The notes: a model not told the origin generated them from the sequence alone. A stretch of DNA of 64,000 nucleotides from Latescibacteria bacterium UBA6620 (GCA_002433075.1 DJHM01000044.1:1-64000); one strand, 5' to 3'. Shown: positions 52,646-61,765, counted from the stretch's first letter. A program made the numbers and translations.

Positions 52646-53293
52646 AGCCGGATTCGTTCACGCCACCCCTGCTCAGGTCCCAGGGCAGAAGGGCGGAGAA
52701 CTGGATCGAAGATCGATACGTGGGGTCGTAGGCGATGGCGGAGATCGTCAGATCGCGCAGCTTGTTGGAGGTGTTGAAGTAGGTGATGTGCTTTCCGACG
52801 AGGTTGGCGATATCCTCTTCGGTGAAACGCTTTGCCGTCTTAGCCGTGAGTACGATTTCATCGGGGGTCCGGAGGGGCTGTGGTTCCCGTGTAGAATTTC
52901 GAACGTGAACGTGTCGAAGAACGTACTGTCGGCGAAGGCCATTGTGTCGATACGAGTCGTGAAGTCGTCCATTGGCAGCCGCCCCCACGTGGGCCGGAAA
53001 CGAATGGTGGTCTCGACTTCGGGGAACGAACGTTCGATTTCCGGCCCGACTTCAGGCGAGAGCATCGCACTTCTGAGTTCCCACTTGTTTTCGCCCGTGG
53101 CGTCTGTCATATAGATGCGAAAGATCCGATCGCCGTTGGCGTGGAAGTCGTCACGAATCCATTCGTGCTGTAGAAATACGAAGACCAGCAGGGCACAGGC
53201 GAGCCCGAGTGTCAGGCTGAGCATACTGATGAGGCTTACACCTTTGTCACGGACCAGGTAGCGCCAGGCGGTGGTGAGATAATTAGTGAGCAT
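52640..53293 (-). pseudogene. Remnant of a MacB/FtsX-type ABC transporter permease
   Basis: The N-terminal quarter of such a permease is present: WRYLVRDKGVSLISMLSLTL, the first membrane helix GLACALLVFVFLQHEW and the periplasmic core domain beginning DDFHANGDRIFRIY. A frameshift near 52880 moves the sequence to PDEIVLTAKTAKRFTEED and VGKHITYFNTSNKLRDLTIS, which continues to about 52640, where homology stops. The family usually has about 800 residues with three more helices, all missing. The remnant meets another truncated gene tail to tail. Confidence 0.72.
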
Positions 53294-53424
53294 TGGGTGT
53301 CCAGGGTCAGGATGCTATATAGGGGGTTGTCGTTCGGGGTGCGATTCTAATGCTCAATCTATGCTGGTCTACGTACTTTGTCAGCCTGCTGTGAAGAAAC
53401 GAACACACGATCGTGGAGATGAAA

Positions 53425-54123
53425 ATGAAAATTCTGATGACCGGATCTGCCGGTAAAGTGGGTTCGACGCTTGTGCAGGGCTTGCGGGATCGTCACGACA
53501 TCCGAGGATACGATCTGAAACCCACGCCGGAGTTGGATGACTCAATCGTCGGGGATGTTTCGGATTTCGACGCGATCTCGGATGCGACAAAGGGAATGGA
53601 CGCGGTGATCCATCTGGGCGGGATCCCGGGTGGGGCGGGACTTTGGAAGGACATTCTTCCGAGTAATTTCGTCGGGACCTACAATGTCTTCGAGGCCGCC
53701 CGGCTGCATGGTGTTCGACGGGTCGCGTTTGCCAGCCGGGCAGGGCTTCTGGGGCCCTACCCGCGTGACGTGCAGCGGACGGTCGAAATGCTGCCGCGCC
53801 CGACTTCCTACTACTCCGTGAGCAAGGCCTATGGAGAAAGCCTGGCGTATATGTACGTCGCCCAACACGATCTGGAGATTGTGTGCGTGCGAATCGGAAA
53901 CTTCAGCGCGGATCGAGACCAGCCCGAACACCCGCATCACCTGAGCCACGGAGATGCGGTGCGGGTCTTCGAGCAGGCGGTGATCTATCCGGGGGTGACG
54001 TTCGAGATCGTGTTCGGGGTGTCGGACAGCAACTGGCCGCTTTACGACCTGGACCACGGACGGAGGGCGATTGGATACGAACCTCAGGATTTCGCGGACG
54101 TTCCCGAGGATCAGCGCGATTAG
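53425..54123 (+). CDS. NAD-dependent epimerase/dehydratase (uronate dehydrogenase-like)
   Basis: The protein (about 232 residues) is a short extended SDR. KILMTGSAGKVGSTLVQGL binds NAD, FASRAGLLGPYP carries the catalytic Ser region, and YYSVSKAYGESLA the YxxxK pair. The short length and TGSAGKVG wording fit uronate or aldose dehydrogenases. ATG at 53425 has GGAG 7 bases upstream; a GTG at 53413 is in frame. The 119 bases upstream hold no gene. Confidence 0.88.
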   Translation: MKILMTGSAGKVGSTLVQGLRDRHDIRGYDLKPTPELDDSIVGDVSDFDAISDATKGMDAVIHLGGIPGGAGLWKDILPSNFVGTYNVFEAARLHGVRRVAFASRAGLLGPYPRDVQRTVEMLPRPTSYYSVSKAYGESLAYMYVAQHDLEIVCVRIGNFSADRDQPEHPHHLSHGDAVRVFEQAVIYPGVTFEIVFGVSDSNWPLYDLDHGRRAIGYEPQDFADVPEDQRD

Positions 54124-54171
54124 GACATCGCGACGGCTTCAAACACGTTGGCGGATCACGATGAGGAACGT

Positions 54172-54549
54172 TCAGACTCCCGCGTAAATCAGAAAGAGGC
54201 CGAACAGGATTACGAATCCTGAGGACACGCGGATCCACGAAGGTCGTTCCACCCACCAGGCGATGATGCGGTCAAGTCGTTGTGAGCCCGCGAATCCAAT
54301 GGCGACGGCTATTGCGAGGGTCAGCAGCCCGAGAGTGTGAATGACGACGGGAAACCGACTGTAGGGCGAGACAAGGATGAAGACCGAACCGACAACAAGA
54401 CGTCCGATGACGGCCAGCCTGTGTCTCGTGGGTCCGTCCTTAAATTCGAGGAGATCGATCATCTTCTGCGGACGAAACAGTCCAGCTATGCCGTAGCGCA
54501 ATCCTGCAACACCCAGTACAGGCAGAATGATCACCAGGTATTCCGGCAC
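54172..54549 (-). CDS. Small integral membrane protein, unknown function
   Basis: The 125-residue protein has four likely membrane segments (about residues 3-22, 47-62, 68-88, 104-123) with a charged loop (RPQKMIDLLEFKDGPTRHR). I do not recognise the family. It starts 5 bases after the DapA-like gene stops and is the last gene of that reverse operon. Confidence 0.7.
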   Translation of the reverse strand: MPEYLVIILPVLGVAGLRYGIAGLFRPQKMIDLLEFKDGPTRHRLAVIGRLVVGSVFILVSPYSRFPVVIHTLGLLTLAIAVAIGFAGSQRLDRIIAWWVERPSWIRVSSGFVILFGLFLIYAGV

Positions 54550-54554
54550 CTGTT

Positions 54555-55472
54555 TCAGGTCGAAGCGAAGAGACCTTCTTCGACCTCTCGAAGACGACCC
54601 AGCATTCCTTCCACGCGGGGGAGATCTTCCTCGGCTACGTCTTCGGCAAAGGGGATGACGGGCCCTCCGGCCAGGCCTGAGACATTCATTGCCGCGTGAA
54701 GAGCAGAGGCGCTGTATCGTGCACCGTTCTCACCTCTGAAGTCTTCGAACGGCACCATTTCGTTCCGAATACACTCTGCCTCGGAGACCTCGCCAGCCTT
54801 GAAGAACCGTAACAGTTCCAGACTCAGGCGAGGGACGAAGTTGGCCATTCCCGAGCTGAAACCGACCGCGCCGGCCTTCAGATAGTCGACGCACGGATCC
54901 TCGGCCATTCCGCACACCATCGCCGCTGCCTCTCCGGCTCGATCGTTGATCTCGGCGAAGAGATCGAGGTCGTTCACGCTGTATTTCAAACCGACGACGC
55001 CATCCATTCGGCAAAGGGAAACGACCACGTCGGCGGGCATAATGTCCGCGCGCCGTTGATACAGGACGGTGGGCAGATCGACGGTTTCGACGACGTGACC
55101 GAGGCCGTCGAGGACGCCGGCGGGCGAACCCGGGCCGACGATGGGCATGATCATCACCCCGCTGGCATTCAGCGACCGAGCAATCGCACCCATTTCCAAC
55201 GACCGACCAAAGCCCGGCCCGATTCCGGGTACGACAAACGCCGCATCCCCTGCGGCCTCGATGAACGTGGCGACGACGGCCTCGTACTCTGCGAGCGTGG
55301 CGTCGTAGACGAGGCCGGTTCCGCACTCGGGCATAATGACATTCACACCGTGCTCAATGAGATGGCGCACGTTGCCCCGGATTCCATCGTGATCGATGGT
55401 GCGATCCGGATTCCTAGGGGTGATGGCCACCACGATTACGTCAGCGCAGTCTGCCTGGGTAATCTGTTTCAA
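54555..55472 (-). CDS. Dihydrodipicolinate synthase (DapA)-family aldolase
   Basis: The 305-residue protein is a class I TIM-barrel aldolase of the DapA/N-acetylneuraminate lyase group. The Schiff-base lysine is in VVGLKYSVND near residue 162, the tyrosine in PTVLYQRRAD near 137, and IMPECGTGLVYD near 47 replaces the usual GTTGE motif. That change argues against true DapA and for a sugar-acid aldolase or dehydratase. The TTG start at 55472 has GGGAG 7 bases upstream. Confidence 0.88.
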   Translation of the reverse strand: MKQITQADCADVIVVAITPRNPDRTIDHDGIRGNVRHLIEHGVNVIMPECGTGLVYDATLAEYEAVVATFIEAAGDAAFVVPGIGPGFGRSLEMGAIARSLNASGVMIMPIVGPGSPAGVLDGLGHVVETVDLPTVLYQRRADIMPADVVVSLCRMDGVVGLKYSVNDLDLFAEINDRAGEAAAMVCGMAEDPCVDYLKAGAVGFSSGMANFVPRLSLELLRFFKAGEVSEAECIRNEMVPFEDFRGENGARYSASALHAAMNVSGLAGGPVIPFAEDVAEEDLPRVEGMLGRLREVEEGLFAST

Positions 55473-55575
55473 ACGATTTCTCCCGCTTCAGGTGAATTTC
55501 TTCGAAGGCAGATCCTCGATGGCGAGGTCGGTTCGCCTTTATATCGAACCGGGTCCACATTGTTCCTGGACGCTA

Positions 55576-56433
55576 TCATTCTCCGATTTCGCTCAGGATA
55601 TTTCTCAGGAACACGAGATCCTTCTGGGCAACTTCCTCGAGGCCAAGGGGTTTCGTGTCGGCGTAGCCGACCTGACGGATGATGGTTTCGTCGAATTGAT
55701 ATTCGGTATGCACGGCGAGCGGGCCGTCGAAGCCGGTTTCGACCAGAATTCTCAGGGCGCGATTCCAGTCGACGCTTCCTTCGCCGAGTGCGGCGAATTG
55801 AGGACGGTAGGGAGGGACGCTTTCCGGGGAGGGGGCGTGGTAGCCGTCTTTGACGCCGATGGCGGCAAGGTACGACTGAACCATCGACAATCCCATTGCG
55901 ATGTCCTCGCCGTCGAGGGCCAGATGGCCGAAATCGACGTAGGCGCCAACGTGGGCGGGATCGAAACCATCGAGCAGGTGCATCAGACCCGCACAGTTCG
56001 AACCGACACAACGTCCACTGTGCGTATGGTAGAGCGTCTTGACACCGTGGGATTTGCTGAGTTCGACGAATCCCTGGAGACCTGTCCTGGCATCGGCCAG
56101 GACCTGCCAGTAGTCCTGGGGTTCCCTGTGATACCAGTAGCCGATCTTGATGAACTCGACCCCGGCGACCTCACAGGTGGCGTAGAGTCTCCGTGCTTCT
56201 GGGGAGGATGGGTCGTTGAGGTCGACGGGCGCCGTGGCGAGCGGACAGACAAGGTCCTGATCCTTGAACATGTCGATCGCTTCGGGCAAGGCTCGATCGA
56301 CGTTGTCGAGGTTTACAGGGTGACCCGGACGAACGCAGAGATCGACGCCGTCGTAGCCATAGGCCTGGATGGTTTTTCCGAGCTCTGAAGGCTCGAGATC
56401 GCTGAAGAACTTTGAGTTGAGAATGATGTTCAT
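55576..56433 (-). CDS. Sugar phosphate isomerase/epimerase (xylose isomerase-like TIM barrel)
   Basis: The 285-residue barrel shows YGYDGVDLCVRPGHP, EFIKIGYWYHR, KTLYHTHSGRC near residue 140 and HVGAYVDFGHLALDGED near 160, then VHTEYQFDE, matching the AP endonuclease 2 superfamily. The substrate is unknown. It starts 3 bases after the EF-G-like gene stops, which suggests translational coupling. It is followed after about 100 bases without a gene by the DapA-like gene. Confidence 0.88.
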   Translation of the reverse strand: MNIILNSKFFSDLEPSELGKTIQAYGYDGVDLCVRPGHPVNLDNVDRALPEAIDMFKDQDLVCPLATAPVDLNDPSSPEARRLYATCEVAGVEFIKIGYWYHREPQDYWQVLADARTGLQGFVELSKSHGVKTLYHTHSGRCVGSNCAGLMHLLDGFDPAHVGAYVDFGHLALDGEDIAMGLSMVQSYLAAIGVKDGYHAPSPESVPPYRPQFAALGEGSVDWNRALRILVETGFDGPLAVHTEYQFDETIIRQVGYADTKPLGLEEVAQKDLVFLRNILSEIGE

Positions 56434-56436
56434 TGT

Positions 56437-58404
56437 TCAGCCTGTAGGTGACTCGGTGATCGCGCCTCGCATCTTCAATATGTACTTGGATCGGTCGAGA
56501 GGACAGATCCCTCTGTAGGGGCGGATGACGCCAAGCTCCTCGTCCACGGGGTCGTATCCGTCGAAGCGGATCGACAGACTGGCTCTTCCGGCGGTCATCG
56601 AGCTCAGGGTGATGGCATAATCGAGCGACGTGGCCAGCGGAACCCGGCCGTGCAGCACGAAGCCTCCCTTCACGGATTCGGGCGGATCGAAGCTACCGCG
56701 CATCCGGGCGATGTCACTCGTCACCTTCCCGACGAATTCGTCTGGTCCGGCGATGCGGAAGGCGAGGATGGGTTCCAGCAGCGTCGTTCCCGTTTCGGTC
56801 AGTCCCTTGAGCAGAGCGATGTGGGTGGCGAGCGCGAAGTTGCCCGGACGACTGTGCTGCACGTGGTCGCTGCCGGAAACCAGAGTGATTGCGAGGTCGG
56901 TCACTTCCCATCCTTTGACACCCTGTTTCAGCGCGCGAGGCAGACACCGCTCGATTTCGTGCTGGTAGCGGATCTTGACATCGTTGACGCCGACTTCGGA
57001 GTCGAACGTGATGCCGCTCCCTCGTTCGCCCGGCCGGATACGGTACTTTACGATGGCCCAGCAGGGCTTGGGCATCGTGTAGCGATCTTCCCCGAAGCCG
57101 GTGGAACTCGGGGTCTCCTTATAGATGACGGTCGGTTCGGTGAACGTGGCTTCGATCCCGAAGCGGTGTCCGAGGACGTCTGTGAGGATCTCGCTCTGGA
57201 CGGTCCCCATAATCCTGACCGTGAGTTCCCGTTCCTCGTCAACCCAGGCGAAATCGAGGTGCGGGTCTTCGCTCGACAGGACGGAAAGGGCTTCGGCCAG
57301 TTTCGTATGGTCGGCTTCGTTGTCGGGAATGGCCTGGACGGACAGAAGGGGCTCGCTGAGCGTGTGGGTGGCCGGTACGGGCGTGGGGTCACCGAGGACA
57401 TCCCCGATCCTGGCCTCGGGCATCCCGCATAGGAAACCGATGTCCCCCGCCTCGAGCTCAGGGACATCCTCAAGCCGATTCACATAGCTCTTCTTGACCT
57501 GCGATACTTTCTCATCGCGATCTCCGGTCTCGTTGCGGACGACGGATCTCGCACGAATTCGCCCCTGATACAGCCTGACGCCCACGATCCTACCGTGGCG
57601 ACTGTCGTGGTCGACGCGGAATACGACAGCGGAGGCGGGCGCGTCCCCATCCGTCCGGGCGTCGGGAAACCAGTCGACCAGGCCGTCGAGCACGGCCTCC
57701 GTGCCGATGCCGTTCTTGGCCGCTCCGCAGAGCGCGGGTAGGATCCCGCGATCGTCGACCGCCCGAGTGAGTCCATTCCGGAAATCCTCGTTCTCTAATC
57801 CGTTCCCCTCCAGATAACGCTCCAGTAGGACATCGTCCGTTGCGGCGACGACTTCGGTCACGTGTTCAAGTTCACCGGAGTCGACCGGGCGAACGGTTGC
57901 ATCCCCCTGTCCTTCGTCGACCGGTCGGTTGAGAAGAACTGTTTCGGGAGCGAACTCATTGCGAAGAGTGCCGACTACGGACATTGCGTCGGCGCCGGCG
58001 CGGTCGATCTTGTTGATAAAACACAGAACCGGGATACCGCGTGCCTCGAGGGCTCGCCAGAGGGTTTCAGTGTGAGACTGGACACCTTCCACTGCCGACA
58101 GGATCAGAATGGCCCCGTCCAGGACTCGAAGGGAACGTTCGACCTCCGCACTGAAGTCGACGTGGCCGGGCGTGTCGATGAGGTTGATCTGCACGTCGCG
58201 CCAGGTAAAAGACAGCGATGTGGCCCGGACGGAGATGCCTCTCCGTCGTTCGACGTCCATCGCGTCGGATAGACTGGTTCCCTTGTCGACATTGCCGGTC
58301 TGACGAATGCTGCCGGCGAGATACAGCATCTGTTCGGTCAGCGTTGTCTTCCCGGCGTCGACGTGGGCGACGATGCCGATGTTTCGGATTCGACGGTTAC
58401 TCAT
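56437..58404 (-). CDS. EF-G-like GTPase of the TetM/TetO ribosomal-protection type
   Basis: The 655-residue protein has the translational GTPase domain: GIVAHVDAGKTTLTEQMLYL (P-loop), MDVERRRGISVRAT (switch I), LIDTPGHVDFSAEVERSL (switch II) and CFINKIDRAGADA. Domains II-V follow, with LPRALKQGVKGWEVTDLAIT in domain IV. Size and wording (YLAGSIRQTGNVDKGTSLSD) match the TetM/TetO/TetW group more than canonical EF-G. Environmental members need not confer resistance. It lies in a reverse operon with sugar-acid enzymes, an odd setting. Confidence 0.87.
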   Translation of the reverse strand: MSNRRIRNIGIVAHVDAGKTTLTEQMLYLAGSIRQTGNVDKGTSLSDAMDVERRRGISVRATSLSFTWRDVQINLIDTPGHVDFSAEVERSLRVLDGAILILSAVEGVQSHTETLWRALEARGIPVLCFINKIDRAGADAMSVVGTLRNEFAPETVLLNRPVDEGQGDATVRPVDSGELEHVTEVVAATDDVLLERYLEGNGLENEDFRNGLTRAVDDRGILPALCGAAKNGIGTEAVLDGLVDWFPDARTDGDAPASAVVFRVDHDSRHGRIVGVRLYQGRIRARSVVRNETGDRDEKVSQVKKSYVNRLEDVPELEAGDIGFLCGMPEARIGDVLGDPTPVPATHTLSEPLLSVQAIPDNEADHTKLAEALSVLSSEDPHLDFAWVDEERELTVRIMGTVQSEILTDVLGHRFGIEATFTEPTVIYKETPSSTGFGEDRYTMPKPCWAIVKYRIRPGERGSGITFDSEVGVNDVKIRYQHEIERCLPRALKQGVKGWEVTDLAITLVSGSDHVQHSRPGNFALATHIALLKGLTETGTTLLEPILAFRIAGPDEFVGKVTSDIARMRGSFDPPESVKGGFVLHGRVPLATSLDYAITLSSMTAGRASLSIRFDGYDPVDEELGVIRPYRGICPLDRSKYILKMRGAITESPTG

Positions 58405-58452
58405 TCAGGCAGGATCCTGAAACTCCTGGCGCCACACGGAGGGGAAAGAGGA

Positions 58453-58477
58453 CCACGAAATACACGAAAAACACGAA
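58453..58477 (+). repeat. CCACGAAA-type tandem repeat
   Basis: CCACGAAA, TACACGAAAA and ACACGAACGG follow one another at a 9-10 base period. The pattern is a close variant of the CCACGGAACACACGGAA repeats that flank the GxxExxY gene at 44.4-44.9 kb, but no such gene is present here. Confidence 0.6.
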
Positions 58478-58485
58478 CGGGATCG

Positions 58486-58527
58486 AGGAAAAAGATGAGC
58501 GAGCTCACGATTGTTGTGAGCTCGCTC
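58486..58527 (-). terminator. Intrinsic terminator of the ankyrin gene
   Basis: A 12-base perfect stem, GAGCGAGCTCAC (58497-58508) with GTGAGCTCGCTC (58516-58527), is followed on the minus strand by ATCTTTTT. It lies 20 bases after the corrected stop of the ankyrin gene. Confidence 0.85.
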
Positions 58528-58546
58528 AGAACCGGGGTGTAGTTGA

Positions 58547-59734
58547 TCAGGCTTCTTGAAGGTCTTCGAAGTAGCTGACGAGGGCGTGCCTGGAATCAGA
58601 CTTGCCGTGAATGTCGATCCCACTCTGGCCCACTCGAGCGGTGTCGTGCCGTGTTCGGCGTCGGTGGCGAGTGGATCGGCGCCTGCGTCAACGAGCAGAT
58701 GAGCGACATCGACAGATTTGCAGAGATACAGGCCTTTCTGCCCCATATCTGCCCTGGCCTTCGGATCGGGTCCCCATTCCAAGAGCCGTCTTGTGGTTTC
58801 GATCTCGTTCGCGGCGACTGCAGCCAGGAGAAGGGTTCCGACGACGGCGTTCACACCGATCTTGCCGGTGAAGAAGAGCGCTGATTTGTCTGTGTCGAGC
58901 AACGCCTCCAGGCGTGTCGTCTCACCAAGGGCAGCAAGTTGGCACGCTTCAGCACCGCTGTCGATCAGATACCGGGCGACAGACCGACCCCGTTCCCCGT
59001 GACTGAGTGCGGATCCGAGGGGCGTATTGCCCATCCCGTCCGTGGTGTCGAGGGATGCACCGTGGCGGACGAGCAGGGCGGCGACCTCAGGGCTGAGCGC
59101 GCGGTGCAAAGGTGGTCCGCCGCTGAGGCAAGGGGTGATCGCACAAGAAGGATCCTCAGCGAGCAACTGCTCTACATGTCCGGTGTCGTCGAGCAAGACG
59201 GCGGCGAAGATGTCGACGGTTGCCCCGAGATCGAGAAGCGCCGACGCGGTCTTCGCGTAGTTCCAATGGGCCGCGAGATGCAGGGCCGTCCACCCGGCAT
59301 ACCCCTGCGTCGCGTCGATGTCCGCACCTTCTGAAACCAGGAGCCTGAGGATTTCTGACTGGCCTCGTTCTGCGGCCAGTTGCAGCGGAGAGGGTTCGCC
59401 TCCCCAACGGGGATTCTTGCCGGGCTCGTCGACGATCTCGGGGTCGGTCCTAACAGCGTGCTCGACCGTTTCGATGTTCCCGTCCCAGATGGCCAGACGA
59501 AGGTGATCTCCGACCACGCTGCGGTGCAATCTCGGCCAACTGTCGAACCCACGGGACCTGGCGGTCACGAGTTGGGCATCCGTGAGCTTGGCCCGCTCAG
59601 CATCGACGCCACGGGGGTGGTGTTCTGAGAAAGAAGCTACCGCTTTGGAGCCTCCGTTGCGGTAGTCCTTGAGCAGCTTGCTTGGCTTGATCTTTGAGAC
59701 GGGTAAGGCTGTGAGGAAGGGATTGAGAAGACAC
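58547..59734 (-). pseudogene. Ankyrin-repeat protein with two single-base frameshifts
   Basis: The protein consists of ankyrin repeats (GGEPSPLQLAAERGQSEILR, GWTALHLAAHWNYAKTASAL, GNTPLGSALSHGERGRSVAR) after a helical N-terminal region with KLTDAQLVTARSRGFDSWPR. Two shifts stand out. Near 59678 the start frame (GTG at 59734, AAGGAG 6 bases upstream, reading SLPHSLTRLKDQAK) changes to the main frame. Near 58625 the main frame changes to IDIHGKSDSRHALVSYFEDL, which ends at 58547. Without the shifts the gene would be about 395 residues. The function is probably protein-protein interaction. Confidence 0.72.
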
Positions 59735-59921
59735 GGCGAGCTCCTTTCGAGAGTCACCCGTCATCTGCATCTACGGGCAGAAAAGAGTCGCTGGATATGT
59801 GAGGTCGTGCAATCGGGTGGGCGTTGGCCCTTTCCGCGGATCGGGAGCGCCCCGGGCGCTCTGCGAAAAGGGTAGAGGATAGGGGGGTGGGTGTCAAGCT
59901 TGTGGCAGGCGGTGGGCGGTT

Positions 59922-59993
59922 GACAGTAGACGGTAAACGCTCCCGGTGGGAGCGGTCTCCGACCGCGAACCAAGGAGCCGCCTCCAGCGGCGA
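59922..59993 (+). repeat. REP-like hairpins and a shared 12-mer
   Basis: GACAGTAGACGG at 59922 also occurs at 19795. GTGGGAGCGGTCTCCGACCGCGA-type sequence follows at 59946-59968, with a GCGGTC/GACCGC stem. A second element at 59972-59993 has GCCGCC and a near-matching AGCGGC arm. The heads (GTGG, AAGG) and hairpins resemble REP sequences, and the second is nearly the one at 38284. The rest of 59760-60040 shows no gene. Confidence 0.6.
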
Positions 59994-60040
59994 AGGATGA
60001 TGTGTCAGGTCTGGCTGGGTGAACGCGACCGCACGGCGAC

Positions 60041-60880
60041 TCAGATCTGCGGCAGCCACTTTTCGGGAAGATCGTAACGCATCGGTTCGCCGGTTACCGG
60101 GCAGGTGAAGGCGAGGGAGGATGCCGTAAGCTGGAGATTTCGTTCGCTGCCACCACCGTAGAGGCGATCGCCGACAACGGGATGACCGAGTTGGGCTAGG
60201 TGACGACGGATCTGGTGTTTGCGACCGGTTACGATCTCGACGTTGAGGCGTGTTCGATCGTCGCGCATCTCGATCGTGCGAACGAGTGTCCGCGCTTCCC
60301 GGCCATCGATGGGGGTCTCGACCGTGATGGGATCGGGCGTGGGGTCGAGCGTACCGTGGACGACGGCGTGGTAGTGCTTCTCGATTTTTCGGTTTCGAAA
60401 CAGCTCGGCGAGCGCCGCAGCGACCTTCTTCTGATGGGCGACGAGCATCAGGCCCGTGGCCGCCATATCGAGACGATGGACGGTAAAGGAAGGACGCTCG
60501 GGTTTCAGGTGGCGCTCCGCCCACCGATAGACGGTACAGTGGTCGCCCCATTTCGATCCTTGGGAACGTACTCCAAAAGGCTTATACCACACGCTGTAGG
60601 CGCCATCATCCGAGATGAGTTCCGGAGGGTCGATGGTGGCATCGAGCACCCGGTCGCTGTAGTAGAGATGGAGGGTGTCGCCCGTTCGGAGGGGCTTCTT
60701 CGCACGACGCAGACGCTGGACGACGTTGCCGCGCGTCAACCAGACGGCGCCGCACTGCATCGCGTGCTTGATGCGGTTCTGAGACAGGGAGGTACGGGTG
60801 GAGAGCTGCGCGACAGGGTAGACCCCATCGGTCGAGATGTCGACGTGGTGCTCGAAAGGCTGGTCAGCCGGCGGGTTCAT
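60041..60880 (-). CDS. RluA-family pseudouridine synthase
   Basis: The protein (about 279 residues) has an N-terminal S4-like stretch (LSQNRIKHAMQCGAVWL) and the RluA catalytic domain with the aspartate in FTVHRLDMAATGLMLVA near residue 140. GRKHQIRRHLAQLGHPVVGD is the conserved C-terminal motif. It isomerises uridine in rRNA or tRNA. I chose ATG at 60880, which overlaps the last codons of the upstream peptidase gene; a farther in-frame start at 60970 lies inside that gene. Confidence 0.88.
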   Translation of the reverse strand: MNPPADQPFEHHVDISTDGVYPVAQLSTRTSLSQNRIKHAMQCGAVWLTRGNVVQRLRRAKKPLRTGDTLHLYYSDRVLDATIDPPELISDDGAYSVWYKPFGVRSQGSKWGDHCTVYRWAERHLKPERPSFTVHRLDMAATGLMLVAHQKKVAAALAELFRNRKIEKHYHAVVHGTLDPTPDPITVETPIDGREARTLVRTIEMRDDRTRLNVEIVTGRKHQIRRHLAQLGHPVVGDRLYGGGSERNLQLTASSLAFTCPVTGEPMRYDLPEKWLPQI

Positions 60881-61765
60881 ACCAGTCGAGCTGTACGAGC
60901 GTGTAGCCCTGCTTGCGGCTGGTGCGCTGCAGGATATTTTCATTCGACGGGTCTGCGTAGCCGTCTCCACGACGGGTCGCTGGATCGTTCATAATAATGT
61001 TGTCATCCTCGGTGACGCCGACGCCGAGCACCAAATGGTTGTAGGTGAGATTGGCGTCGCCTGCATAGTCGACGCGGATCATCGTGGGGCGACCGTCGAG
61101 AATGCGTTCTTTCGCAAGAGGGAGCAACTCCTCAGAAGTTCTAGTTCTGCGCTCATAGCGGGCGAGGGTCCTGAGCTGGGATCGTAGCCCAGCGCCACAT
61201 TCCATTTCACACTGTCGCCGACGTAGCCGTCGTGGACATCCAGATGGTCGTCCAGCAGTGCGGGCGTGATGATCCGCCCGTAGAAGTAAAGCGTCATCGC
61301 GATACAGGTGATCGCGCAACCTTGACGTGCTATGGACGACGACCTTCCCAGAATCCTGTCCGCCCACCGAGGATCACCCTGACTGAAATGGTGCACCCGC
61401 GGGGTGATGAGTCGATTGTCGCCCTGTTTCGGGGGTGGTGTGTCGGACTCCGGTGTGCTGGTGCGGGTGCGACCCTTTCTCAACCAGTCGAGCAGAGCGT
61501 CTTTGGTCGCGGGGCCGACGATTCCGTCTTAGGGTTCGGACAGTCCAGCTGCGGCCTGGAAGAGTTTGACGGCGTCTTTGGTTCCGCTTCCGAAGGCGCC
61601 GTCCGGGGTGCCTACCTCTTCGAACCCTAGCGTGTTCAGGTCTTCCTGCAGTTCAGTCACGAATCCGTCGGGCACGTTCTGGGACAATCGGATGTAGCGA
61701 GCGTCCCCATCGTCGTCGACGCTTCCACGGGTCAAGAGACTTGGGCTGCCAAGATAATCGCGCAT
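60864..61765 (-). pseudogene. Peptidoglycan-binding plus C39-type peptidase gene, broken by TAA and a frameshift
   Basis: An N-terminal peptidoglycan-binding domain (ELQEDLNTLGFEEVGTPDGA and KDAVKLFQAAAGL) runs into TAA at 61529-61531, exactly where DGIVGPATKDALLDWL should continue, and does continue in frame. A C39-like peptidase follows: ARQGCAITCIAMTLYFYG holds the catalytic cysteine. After a shift near 61150 the frame gives ILDGRPTMIRVDYAG, the histidine in YNHLVLGVG and IIMNDPATR. All catalytic residues survive but in three pieces. No signal peptide is seen. Confidence 0.72.

Noticed and set aside
55396..56388. Forward open frame of 330 codons opposite the isomerase gene.
   Set aside because: The reverse strand encodes a convincing TIM-barrel protein in an operon; the forward translation has no family features.
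56437..58404. Calling the TetM-like gene a tetracycline-resistance determinant.
   Set aside because: Sequence similarity to the ribosomal-protection group does not show resistance, and the gene sits in a metabolic operon without resistance-type regulation.
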